Below, in pieces: positions 24,709 through 37,903 of a stretch of 64,000 bases of DNA. Numbering within the stretch: the first letter of the stretch is position 1; each line of letters begins with the position of its first letter. The position numbers and the translations under genes are program-made. The notes beneath the pieces are model-generated. The model did not search any database. It saw only the letters and a list, made by a program, of their open reading frames with translations, and was not told the origin of the DNA. The stretch is from Dimorphilus gyrociliatus (lineage: Eukaryota; Annelida; Polychaeta; Dinophilidae): the NCBI GenBank assembly GCA_904063045.1, contig CAJFCJ010000019.1, positions 796,570-860,569 of the forward strand. Reading direction: 5' to 3'.

Positions 24709-26564
24709 ATGGCTTTGATGGATGACCGTGCGTTTCTTGTATCTCACGTTCGTAATTCCTTTATTACGGGCGATGATACTAGTATGAGTGAATTGGTATT
24801 GGATGTTGACGAATCTAGCGGCGAACGGCATTCAAGGTTGTCGACAAACGATTCCAAAAGACCTAATACATGGCACATTACAAGAGGAGATACAAGTGAC
24901 ACCGATTCTTGTTGTGAATTGGATACTGAATTACCAAATTCCTATGACATCGTCCCTGACATGGACTTTGGTACTTATTAAATATCATTTACTATCTAAT
25001 CGTAAATATTTGTTGACTTCTTGTAGCATCTCATCGAAGACGTTCAAATACCGCTCAAAGATTAGAAATACTCCAAAGGGAAAAAGTTAGACAGAGTAAA
25101 ATAAAACATGTGGTCTGGAAAGACGTTACAACTCGTAAGTAAAATGTACCAATAAGCTATTTAATTGAAAGAAAAAGAGAAAACTTCAAAAGTCATGCAA
25201 AAGATCAATTAATTATTTTTATTGTATTTTATAATAGCACCTGATCCAACCTTATTCGAGAGAAAACCCATTAAAATTCAAGAAACTGGTAACAGAATTT
25301 CACTATTAACTAAGTTACTGGCAGAAGCGGGAGATGGCAGAACCAATCACTTTTCTGACTATGCTAAATATAATGGCAAAATGGCTCCGGCTGGTACTGG
25401 TACAAAAACAATTGAAATATATTTTACAATGACAACGGATAATCTAAGATTAATGAATATCTGTATTATTGCCAATGCAACTGTTCAAAATTTAATTGGA
25501 TTGTCTTGCTACTTATATTCTCAATCAAATAAGCAACCTCAATTAAAGTAAATTTATAAAATTTTCTTCACCGTCTGACATTTTTAACTCAACTAATTGT
25601 AATTACAAAAATGCAGGGATTCTATCGATCGCTATAGTTTACATATTGTTGACGATGATGGGGAAGTAGAAACGGATTTTCCTTCTTTGGAAAATAAGGA
25701 ACCTATCAGTAAATTTGGATTTAATAAATTGGCTCTTGTCGAAAACAGTCACGAAGTTATCGAAGACGAATCAGTTTTTATAACAATGTAGGTTTATTAT
25801 AGAAGAGTTTAAATAATATATTAAAAAAATAAGTACTAAAGAACGCAGAATAGAATAATTTAAGTATATTTGTTTCTAGAAATATGCCCGGAAGAGGATT
25901 ATCTCGTTTTTCAGTCAGCCCTAAGCAGAGTCTACGTGAAATACTAGAAAAAGTAATTGAACGGAGGAGACTTTTAACCGTTAAAGGTTTAGATTACAAG
26001 TTCGAAAAACAAGACGATCCTGGGGTTACGCTCAATATTGATTCACAAGTCTGTAACTTGGACACAACAGAGTTGTGTTTGATTCGTGATAACAGCGTTA
26101 GGGGAGATATTATTCAAGATGGAGAGATGTCAACTGTGAATTTAAATCCCGATTCCTATAGAAGCTATCAAGTGTCAATGGTAAATAAACTTAGCTGGCA
26201 TACACCATATCAACTAGGCATCTCAGGTGAAAAGATAGAAATCGACCCAGTTGGGAATGGTGGACGCATGTTTCGAACGGCAAGTAAGGCAGTATCTCAC
26301 GAAATACGAAACGTTAAAGCCTGCTATTTAGCCGAAAATAAGTCGAGTCGAGTAATAATTCGTTTAGAGTGTATAACAAATCAAGAGAAGCATATAGACT
26401 ATAATTTTGAATGCGATCCGGAAACAGCTGGTGATATCATAAACCAGGTGAATAATATATTGGAAATCAGAGGATTAGGCCAAAATTGGGATTCAATGAT
26501 GAAAGGAAGAGCAAAAAAGTTAAAAAAGCGTAATACTTTACCAACTTTGTTCAGTACATTCTAA
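24709..26564 (+). CDS. MAPKAP1: SIN1/MAPKAP1, TORC2 subunit
   Basis: Five exons: 24709-24970, 25027-25134, 25238-25547, 25617-25787, 25880-26564 (511 aa, vertebrate about 522). It is colinear with human SIN1 over the whole length. The N-terminus is LVSHVRNSFITGDDTSMSEL. The invariant RRRSNTAQRLE lies at about 90. The CRIM domain (about 140-265) contains IDRYSLHIVDDDGEVETDFP and KFGFNKLALVE. A Ras-binding-like domain follows (about 275-355, LREILEKVIERRRLLTVKG), then a PH domain (about 375-485, LGISGEKIEIDPV). SIN1 is the TORC2 subunit that recruits AGC-kinase substrates such as AKT through CRIM and senses phosphoinositides through PH. Poly(A) signal at 26586-26591. The 3' end abuts the convergent Cav2 gene. 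Confidence 0.95.
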
Positions 26565-26776
26565 AATGTTGTTACACTTAGCCTTAATAAATTTTTAGCC
26601 CAGAAAAAAAAACAATTTTGTTATACGTATCGTCGTTTATTCGTCTTTTTTCGGAATAAAAGGAAAAATTAAAAAAAAAAAAAAAGAAAAGAAACAAGGC
26701 TATGGTGGCAGAACGCAAACGCTTGTAAGCATCAACTTTGCATATAATAGAGATAGAGAACGAGAATTAGAGACTT
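26565..26776. terminator. Tail-to-tail poly(A) region of SIN1 and Cav2
   Basis: AATAAA at 26586-26591 (+, SIN1) and TTTATT at 26636-26641 (minus-strand AATAAA for Cav2) lie only about 45 bases apart inside a 212-base interval, so the two transcripts probably end back to back or overlap. Confidence 0.6.
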
Positions 26777-29700
26777 TTAACACCAATCCTCATCGTCAGA
26801 TTCAGAATGGGCGTTAACAGTTGAAATAATGAAGTGAGTAGGCGACGGCGACAAGCGCGGAAAGTTCATAGAATTGGGCGACAAAACCAATCGTTGAGGC
26901 TGAGGATCAAGACGTAGCGTTGTAGGTTTGGCCAGAGGCGGTACTGCAGGAAGACGTCTGCGATTTAAATCGCCAGGTGATGGCGATCGAGAACGATCTG
27001 TCAGGTTCGTAGTGCCTCGGTATTCATCGCTTATAATTTCCCGGCTTAACGATGCCGACATTGTTGGAGAAGTCATGCTTGCATGTTGTCGCGGGTCGTC
27101 GCGTCCTGTTAAGTTTAATGTGTTGTAAATGAAAGTCATATGCATTAGAATAATAGATGAAAGCCGCTCCCCTAACAAACACCATCACCACAGCTTTTAC
27201 TTTTTTTACCTGCTTTATATACCGTTTATATAGTATATAAGTAAAAAGCTTCTTTATATATAAAATTCTGTTGATGTTAGGAAGTAGAGGGAAGGGAAGG
27301 AAATGGGATTAGATTACGGGAAGAGACTTATAGATACGAACCCTTAGGTTTATTATAACGACCTCGTCTATCGGCAGATGCTATATTATGTGCTTGATCG
27401 ACAATATCGGATACGGCGGAAGAAAATCCGATGTCGCGGGGAGAGGCAGATCGAGATGGAGGAAGTGGAGGTGGTGGATGATTAATATTCGGCGGTATAG
27501 GATGAGCTTGATGCTGATGATAGTTGCTAGGAGAAGGGTGTTGCTGATGATATTGCTGCTTTTGCTGTAACGACAGGATGTTATTTAGAGCCGATGACGC
27601 TGATTTCGTTATATTTGAGAACATGGATCCTATTCCGCCTAGCGCCACCGGAGGAGCCACAGTGTTTGTTACGCGAATCCTTTGAACGTTGTCGTTCAAT
27701 TCGTTTCGCGTAAATCCTACTGGAGGGGCATGTGTTGAATTAGCGATCGGTATTTCTGATCGTAAGACGGCAGTCCTTCTTTGACCCTAATTTATTTACA
27801 TTATACTCAATTAGAAGATTATAGATATCTTTTTGTAATCTCACTAGAGGAATCTAACTGTTAGGGTGAAAAGCTTTAGCACTCTGTGATTATGCACGAT
27901 TGTCTTATGTAAATATATTTTTTTTTTCTCAGTTTAATATTCCTTTTTTTTTACTAACCGTTCATGCTCGTTATAGCTATCTAAAGCTATAAAAACTGTA
28001 AACTAAAGGCCTACAAAATAAAAGATAATAGATACGTAATTTGCCTCTACTGTCCCGTGAACGGGCTAATAAAGGAGATCTGAAATCAAAGAATTGAGTT
28101 TTAAAGAACAAATAAAAAGCGTTAGTCGATAATGCTTTATATCTAAGGCTGCCCATTAATAATGCTGCAAAATGCGTTTTTTAATTATGATAACTAATAA
28201 AAAATAACTACAAGAAGTCGGAAAAGAAATGAAATTGGCTCTCTTCTACATTTTCTCTTCCCGTCACGCAAATTTCAATTATTAAAAATGGCTGGTTTAA
28301 ATAAGAGAAAAAAGATGGCTTTACCAAAAAATTAGAGAAAATAAGTGAATCGCGTGAAGAGAAAAAGGAAAACGTGCGAAATTATTCTGATAATGTCTAA
28401 ATGTGCGCATGCGTCAAACTTACACGTTCTTCATGAAGTCTACCCCTATTGGATACGTCCCTCATTTCATAGCCTTCACGCTAAAATGGAAAAGGTTAAA
28501 ATTAGAAAAACAGAATTCTTTCAACCCAGGGAGAATTATTTTAACCTTGTATGTAACTCCTTCGTCAACCTTCCGTCTCTGAGCAGAGCTGTTACGACGC
28601 AGAAAAAAGAATGAAGACCGTCTATTCATACTGTACAGGAAATTTATGACATGCATCAAAAATTTGCCGACAACATTCATCTTTTTTTTTTTTGCTAATT
28701 GTAAATTTTTAAAACTAGACAAGAAAAGATAATTTAATACAAGACAACAAAAAGTGAAAGGATACTTCTAAATTATGGGGCTATTTATAATCATAAACGT
28801 CTATATATATATATATATTAGTCTATATATAAATATATATATATATATTCAAATATGAATAAATTATACGCACAAAGCATAACTAAATTTATATACAGAT
28901 ATTAAATATAAATATTTATAGAATATAAGGAAGACCAACTTTTCAGCCCGATAGCCATTTTCGATGTCCGAGTGGGTTGAGTCTAAACTTTGATTGGATC
29001 GGGACAAAGAAGTCTTCATAACTCCCATTAGCCGATTTACGAATGATGGTGGTCTCTGTTTGTCAATAAAAGTCAATTAAGAACGGAAACATATATATAT
29101 AAAAGCTAAAAAATATATAAACAATTCTTTCACCAAGAGAATATATTATAAGTGTATATTTAAAAATATTTCCAAATAATAGAATATTGATATAAATATG
29201 GAGCAAAGAATAATAACTAAAAATAAAGCCCTATGCAACGAAATCAGGGCAAAAACGAATAAATTATGTATATTATCATGTATAAATATGGCGACGAATA
29301 ATTAAAAGAAAAAAAGTAGCATATGGTCTATTAAATATATTGGGATCTGGGTTTAATTGCACTACCTCTTCGTGCAAAATCGTACTATTTGTTGTCGTTG
29401 AATCGCAAAAGCTAGATTGTCTGCTCTGTGTCGAGTACAAATTATCTAAGACAAAAAGAAAAGAATGGGCAATGGGGTTAAGGATCGTCGACCGGAGAAT
29501 AAACGTGCTCGCCATACGCGCAATAACCTCGGCCATAATTGCTGAGATAGTAAAGAATTAAAGACTTTTTTAAATAAAAGAAGCCAAAAGAGAAAGAGAG
29601 AGACAGAAAAGCCAGCATGAGGAAACAGTTAGCTAGTTTTGATAATTCCTGTTAACTGTATATGATGTGTACAGCACTTTTTTTTAATAAGCAAGATGTA

Positions 29701-32700
29701 GGCAGATGAAAGAGATTTAAAGGAAGGATGCGGGGAAAATCTAGTAGATAGGTGGGTGGTTAAAGGAAAGGTGCATGCAAAATCGCAGTTTTTTAAAGGA
29801 TAAAAATATGAAAATATTGAAAAGATTAGAAAAAGAAAGGCTTGCCTCGGTTTCGGCAGAAGGGGAAGTTTCCTGCTGTGAAATTTTGTTTACTTTTAAG
29901 TTAAAGTGACAGGAAAGGAGGAAAAGGTTGAAACTGCAAGGTTTTGGGAGCTCTCCTAGTTAATATTATAAATTTGACTTACCGTTCCCTTAGCTTGATT
30001 TTGTTTATTAACTTTCCAATTTTCTACTATTAATAAACCAGCATAAATTTTTCCAACAGTCATTTTCTGCTGAGATAGCTCCTCATTTAGAGGCACGAGC
30101 AGACAAAGCATCTTCTTGGCTTGTATTGGCCACAATCGGGGAATTGTTTCACGCAACTCTTCATCTTTACGGTCCATTTCCTTACCTGGACCCATTTTAA
30201 TGCTTAAAGATTCACGAATAAGAGCAAAGAGAGTAGTAGTAAAATGAACAGTGCCATCTTCTGCCACTGGCATGTTCATCCGTATTAATTTTCTATAGGC
30301 TAACCGATAAGGACATTTTTTACCAAAACCTACAGGCGGTTCCATATTCCGAAGCATATCATACATGAGAGTATAATGGATTCGTCCACAAGCAGCCGGA
30401 TCCTTTTCCGCCCAAACTCTTATGTATTCGTCCAGATGATGAGGACCAAGAATAGATGAATCCCTCGTCAAGTAATCAAAATTATCCATAATAACCGCTA
30501 CGAACAAATTGAGCATAAGGAAAGAGCAAAGAAAGATAAACGTAATGAAGTATGGCACAGCTATATCCAGACCGCAGGTCATGGTAGAAGTTTGGCAGGC
30601 AGAATCAGTGCAAGTTATATTTTTTATCGCCTTCTCATCACACGGCTTCCCGGACATGCAAGATAACATAATCTGTTGCCAATTTTCTCCGGTTGCACAA
30701 CGGAATAGAAGTATTACAGATTGGAAAAAAGTTCGAAAATTATTATGGCGATTTATCTGAGTACTAGAGTTCAGGTCGATATTGCCAAAAACTTGCATTC
30801 CGATAATGGCGTAGATAAAGAAAAGCATCGCTATTAGCAAACAAACATAAGGCAAGGCTTTAAATGATTGAACAAACGTCCATAGCAGAATTCGGATAGT
30901 GTAGCCTTGACGCAGTAACTTAATTAGTCTGGCTGCTCGGAACAGTCGAAGAAATCCAAGAGAGATGAATTTACTCTGTTAAGGAGGAAAAACAATGGTA
31001 CCCTCGTTAATAATAAATGAAATTATATAGAATGGAATAAAATAAATAATTGTATGGATCTTATGCAAGCAACTCAAGTTAGTGTCTTTTCTAAATTCTG
31101 TCCTATATACAGTTACTGTCATGATTACGTAATTACGTAATATGTTTTTATTTAATGCCACTGCATTAAACTAAAATATAATAATGTAATATAACTAATG
31201 CATCGACAAAATTTTTTCAGTAAACAAAGACTGAACAAAAAAGTTCTACTATAAGATACGCGTCCCTCTCCACTGGCCAGGAACCGAACCAATAAATACA
31301 AACCAGATACATTAAGAAGCCATCATTGGACTCTTTGCCCAACATTCCTGCATTCTATAACAACATTCGAGTGACTTATAGCAAAGGAAAATGATGAAAT
31401 CAATAAGATCAAGTATCTAAAACTACTGGTAAAACAAGACGGAAGCGTTTCAAATGGCCACGTTTATACCTGTTTCCCATCAGGTGAACCTTCCGACGGG
31501 AACTGGAAATTTATATACCAGTCAGACAAAAACAACTCAAATTCACTATACTAGAAAATTGTTGTTGCTTTTTATTATTATTATTATTTGTTCACTAATA
31601 TATAACCATCAATACTGTTTAACTATATTAACAAAACTAATTTGAGGATAAATGCCTCATTGTGTGTTAGTAGAGACTTTAATTACAGTGCAAGATTATT
31701 TTCAACCTAAAAATAACGTATCGAATATTCAAGGCGATCTAAAAAAGTCATCACCACTTTAATCAGTGAGCAATAACATTTAATTTGTCGAATAATATGT
31801 AACTTTATCAACTGCAACAATATTTTTCACAATGATACACTTAATAACTTACTGCAACATTCGGCTGGAGAAAGAAACGTACTCTTGAGAGAAGTTTTAT
31901 AATAATAACAATAAATAATCATAATAACAATATTAACTTGTTAAAATATAATAATAATCATAATAATCAGATTACTGTAAAGCTACCCGATATATAATAT
32001 AGTAATTTTTTACAATGATTAAAACATAATTGAATAACTAAATATTAAAAAAAGTGAAAGGAGAGGGAAAATAATTTCTTATCGTTTTATTTTTTTGCTT
32101 TGTTTTTGTTTCTTTAAAAAAAAACACTATTCATCTCTGCTTTATTGCAGAATTAAAGAGTTAAGGAGATAAAAAAAGAAAACAATAGAAAAAAAAAAAA
32201 GTAATTTTTTTCTTTTCAATAAAACATATATAAATATACAGTATATAAATAATTCAAAGAATCTATAATATTTCTATATGTTTATTTCTTTTCTTTTTTA
32301 TATATTTTAAGAGTTTATAAATTATTTAGAAAATTTGTAATTAGAAAAGAGATATATTGATATACTTAGTTGTAATTATTTACCTGTAATTCGGTTACTA
32401 GTACATCAGTAATGCTTCCTATCACTGTAATAAAATCGAACACGTTCCAAGAATCGCGGAAGTAATTCTGAAATTGGTAAAACTCATCTTAATATTATTA
32501 GTTGTATGATGAATAAATAACACTAACAAAATTTAACCCAAGTCTTATTAAAAATATATGCTATATATATACTGTATATAAATAGGATATAATCCGTTAT
32601 TAAAAGAGATAAGGTAAAGATTAAGGATTATATTTCTTCATTTTCCAAAGATAAAGTTTTTATCATCTATTTATTTTAAAATACAAAAAAAGAAGCTGAT

Positions 32701-35700
32701 AAATAACTAAGGAGTATATTAAAAAAGTGCAATTCCCACTTCCACTCTCCTTCTCTCTCTATCTCTCTCTCTAACTCTCTCTAGCTTTCTCTTTCTCTGT
32801 TCTAAACCAAAAATTAATTCTTTTTTGAAATTTGATTATACTCTCCCTCCTTTATTTTCTAAACCCAAATGGAATAAAAGTAAAATATGAATCGCATTAT
32901 TATAATTGACTTTGAAACTATTTAGTTCGTTCTGGTCTATTGAATTAATGACTATTTTTTTTAAATAACACGAAAGAAAATCTCTATTTGCATTAATTAT
33001 CCCATTAAAACTCATATTTCATTCAGATATCTATTATATTCAATTAGATATTGCTTCCTCTATTGCAGAGGACTATTAAGTTGGGAATTTTGTCTTTATC
33101 TCAGTCCAGTTTTTTTCCTGAATCTGGGTATTAAAAATTTACCATCTTATCCATTTTGTATGTTAAGTCTACCTTACCTTTGTATAATAAGTTGATCAAG
33201 GTAAAATTCTAAACCTCTTTTGATATATATATATATTGTATATCTATGGCTGCAATACATAAATCCGGTAAAAAAAGAGGAGTGATGTTCTCAATAGAAA
33301 AGCATTCTTTCTAACGCTATTAAATATTGATTAAAAGTTGACACAGTACTAATATTTCTCATTTCCTTATTCGAGTACAGGAAAGTATATTTATAAGTAT
33401 ATATATATCTCCTGACATCCTGAACTCTTGTACTATGTGTAACAACCTCATCTCTTAAAAATTTATATATAGTATATATAGCAATATTATACACAAACAC
33501 TTAATTCATGTCAATACTTAAAAACTATTACTTAAGGATGAAATACGGAATCATTTTACTAAATAGTGACAGAGTAAGAATCATATGCACTAAATAGTTA
33601 TACATTGAAATGAAGAAATGCAAAAGGATAAAGGAAGCAACACAAAAAAGTTGACGTATATTAAGTGAAAAGAAAAACTGTATATATATATATAAATAAT
33701 ATTCATATTTGTTAAAAAAATGCTATAGAAATTAGAATATTATTAATATAATAATAATAATAATAATAATGAAATATTAACTAAATAACAGCTAGTAACA
33801 ACAGAATCGTCCACAAGGGATAGCATATGCCTAAATATAAAATAAAATTATAAATAGGACATGAGTGTTATCCCTCCTGAACGCTAGAAGTTTAACCGCC
33901 ACCTTAGGTCCGAACGCGATAATCTTCAATACACATTCGATAGAAAAAAGTATAGTGAAAGCCATATTTAGGTAACCAAGTATGCTGTTATAGCGTAATA
34001 AATCATCCGTCTCCTGTTTATAATACTGAAAACCAAGAAAAGCAGATAGAAACACTCGTGATCCTCTCCAACAATATTTGTCTATTAATATTGTTTTTGT
34101 TGAATATAATAAATAAATAATTGATTGAATTCAAGTTTTTTTTTGCATAACACGCGCAAAAAAATTGTGCAGATGGAGAAGAGAAGAACTCAGTAAATCA
34201 AAAATTCTAAGACTAAGAATAATCCTAATAACAATAAGATCATATATACTAATATATATATATATATATGGACATTTGTACTAAAAAATGCGAAGGAAAT
34301 CCGCCACCTTGCCATTTTACTCGTCTTACCCTAATGCCGAATGCCATCATTTTGAAGATACATTCGATGGTGAAAAGTACCGTAAAGGCTATATTCAAAT
34401 AACGGAGAACTTTGCTGTACGTATCTGATTGTCCATCCACCTGCACTTACATTTTGGGATAATCGGTTTGCATGGTATATGTTTGCATAATAGCATTATG
34501 TTAAGTGACAGGATATATAAATTTATGTCAAATCAATAATATAAGTGTAAAATAACCGTACATACCTTCATCATGAGAATTATGGTATTTAACGCAATCA
34601 TAACCATAATAAAGTACTCAAAAGGTGCCGAGACAACTATTCGCCAAATCCGATATTTAACTGATTGTTTGTTCTTGGGCATATAACGGCAAAGAGGACG
34701 GGCGTTAATGGCGAAATCGATACATTGTTTCTGTAAAACGTCTTATTGATTTTTCTGTCCTTGGTAAATTAAACATGTTGCGTATTACCTGGTTTTTATC
34801 AAGATCTTGATCGACCAGTTCATTTTCACCTTGTTCTTGGAATGTAATGATAATCAAAGCGACGAATATGTTAATAAAGAAGAAAGGAAAGACTATAAAG
34901 TAGACCACGTAGAAAATTGCCATTTCCATTCGATATCCGGGTGACGGACCCCGGTTCTCGTATGTAGAATCCATTGAGTGCTTTAAAACAGCAGGCCAAC
35001 CTTCACCAGTTTGCACCGTGAAAAGAGTCAGCATAGCAGCAAGAACATTGTCGTAATGAAAATCCCATCTATTCCATTTTCTATCATCTACACTCGGTAT
35101 ATTTTTATTCTTGTCATAAACAAAATATTGTCCTTGACATTCTGTCTTGGTATTTTTTGAAGCATCCGTACAATAGAAGAATCTCCCTTTGAAAAGTTGT
35201 ACGGCAATAACAGCAAAGATGAATTGAAATAAAAGGTAGACAATCATTATATTTAAAACATTCTTCAAAGAATTAACTACACAATCGAAAACGGCCTGCA
35301 AGGGGTAGTTAAGTATTAGAATATTTCATTGTTCCGTTACCCAGAAACTTTCTGGCAAACCTTTAGTTTAGGGACCCTATTAATTGTCTTTAAAGGTCGA
35401 AGTACCCTAAGGACTCTCAACGACTTAATGGTATTCAAATTCTTTCCGGCACTTGTGCTATCCCTGTAATAAGCAGAAAATGATACGAATATTAGTTTAA
35501 GTTGAGAATCTTTTTCCCTTCTCAAGTATTATCACTCTCTCGTTCTCATTAGTATTTATGCCTTGCCCAAACCGGAAATGAATAAAAAAAAATAAAAGAA
35601 ACAACGAATCAAAAACGAAAAAGCTTTATACTTGCAAAGTGTCAATAATATATTAATACATTAATTTTGAGAGTTTTATCACTTTTCCTTTCAGAAAAAA

Positions 35701-37871
35701 AACATTTAACACTTACGTAAAGATGAAGGCTACCAAGGCGCAAATTACTACAGTGGCATCCAATATATTCCATAGATCACGGCAATAGGAGCCCGGATGG
35801 AAAATTACGCCCAAATCGACCACCTATAAGAAATACCACCACCAGGTGCAAAGTGTAAGAATCATTGTTTATTCTTTTGTTCTTTTTTTTTGTTCGATAA
35901 TTTTCGCGCGCAAAAAAAAAAAAACCAATGTATCGGTTTTTTTGTCGTGTTATGTTTATTTTTAATTTTTATTTATAATTTAAACAAAAAGAAAAAAAAA
36001 GAAAAGAATTGAAGGTGACATGCTGGGCTTGTGCTAAATATTGGCGGTAGCGAACAAAAGAACGACAAAACTCATGCAAATTGGAGATACATAAAAAAAA
36101 TTAATAACTTACACAAAAGCGTACGCTGTAAGGGCACACACAACGACGGTAGCGTCGAGAACATTCCACAAGTCTCTGAAGTAAGACCCTGGATGAATGA
36201 TCATTCCAAGGTCTATGTTCTGTTCAATTGAGTGATAGGTGATATAGGAGATTAAAATAAAAAAAATTGTAAAATAAAAATGAAGCTTTTCTTTTGTTTG
36301 TTTGTTTGTTCTTTCCTTCTTTTGTTTTTTAAAAATATAACAAATTAAAATATTCAACAGCAAAAAAAAACTAAGGAGGAGGAGGAGGGAGAGTAAAAAA
36401 AATATTTAAAATGAAGAAAGATAGCAAATATAAGGAAATGGAGTAGAAAAAAGATGAATAATTAGAAACGGCGCAAAAGTTCTTTGTACTTCTTTGATTA
36501 AGTATAGAAAAAAAATTTTATTTTTTTTTTTCTACAAACCTTCAAGATCATCTCTACTGTAAAGACTCCAGTAAATACATAATCGAAGTAATTTAATATT
36601 TTATTTCTATAAGACTTCTCATCTACTGGATCTTCTGCTGCAAGTGCAATGGAAGACGCACAAATAACGATCATGATGAATAGATCGAAGTAGCGTAAGT
36701 TAACCACAAAGTGGCAAAAGCGTCGAATACTATATATGTATGAGAAAAAAATTGAAATTAATAGGATTAATTAAACTAAAGGTGGCACTACTCCCCGCCC
36801 ATTGGGAATATCACTATGCATTTTAATTAGCACTTACGGATTAGTTGGCCCGAAGATAAACATGGAGGAATAAGGCAGCATAGGTTTCGGACCAGTAAAC
36901 GTTTGTTCTCCCTCGCCTTCTTTTTCGCTTCCGTCGCTACCATCGTCTTGAGAGAGGGAAAGAAAAAAAATTGGTACCCGGCCGACGACAAGTTAAAAAA
37001 ATCTCTTACAGTTGCAAGAGTAAAAAAAACACACGCAGGAAAAAAAATACTCACCGCTCTCAGCGTCTTCTCTGGCTTCAGTCTCACTTTTTCCAGAGGC
37101 TTTCGCTTTGTCAATGTTACTCTTATTATTTGACGCCTGATCAGTACTGAAAGAGATGCTGTCATTGAACCGACGCTTAGCTTTCGAATCGTGCAAAAAA
37201 AGTAAAGTATTTTTACAAATATAACCTAATACCCCAATAAATTGGTTAATAAAATTAGAGTTTGTAGGCCTACAAACGTGCCTATACTAATTAATTTCTT
37301 CACCATTACGCCACATAATTTCCCTTGAAACAAGCCAATTCAATATAGCGTTGAGCTGAAACGTTTCCGATTAACGCCATTAACGTTTTACTCTTTTTTC
37401 TACTTTCTAATCTACGTGGCTGTAATTTTTTTCCAGACAAACTACGCCTAAAGAGTTCAATAAAGGAGAACAATATAGAACAATCATTATCCTAGCCGCC
37501 TACAGATATACAATGTATACAATATACACTGTAAAAAATATAATACGCTGTATATGTGGATATTATAATAAGCGTAGGAATACGTATAGTTAGATATAAA
37601 ATATATATACCTATTGACATATACATATATATATATAATAAACAATATAGTGTTGCGATCTTTAGATATGACGGTCTATCTATCTGTCTGTCTGTCTGTC
37701 TCTCCGTCTCTCTCCCTCTCTCTCTCTCTCTCTCTGCATATATTTATTTTTATTTATTCATATTTAAGTAAAGTTTGTGTATAAACTACTCATTCTAATA
37801 AGTATATATCTATTTATTAAAGTTATATATATATACAGCAATCCAGCATATAGTGTAGGTATACGAGTGTA

Positions 37872-37903
<32 letters not shown>

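Noticed and set aside
33291-33500. Possible third copy of the IVS1-S2 exon
   Set aside because: The frame lacks the YLN-AFT and ECxxK core residues and suitable splice sites.
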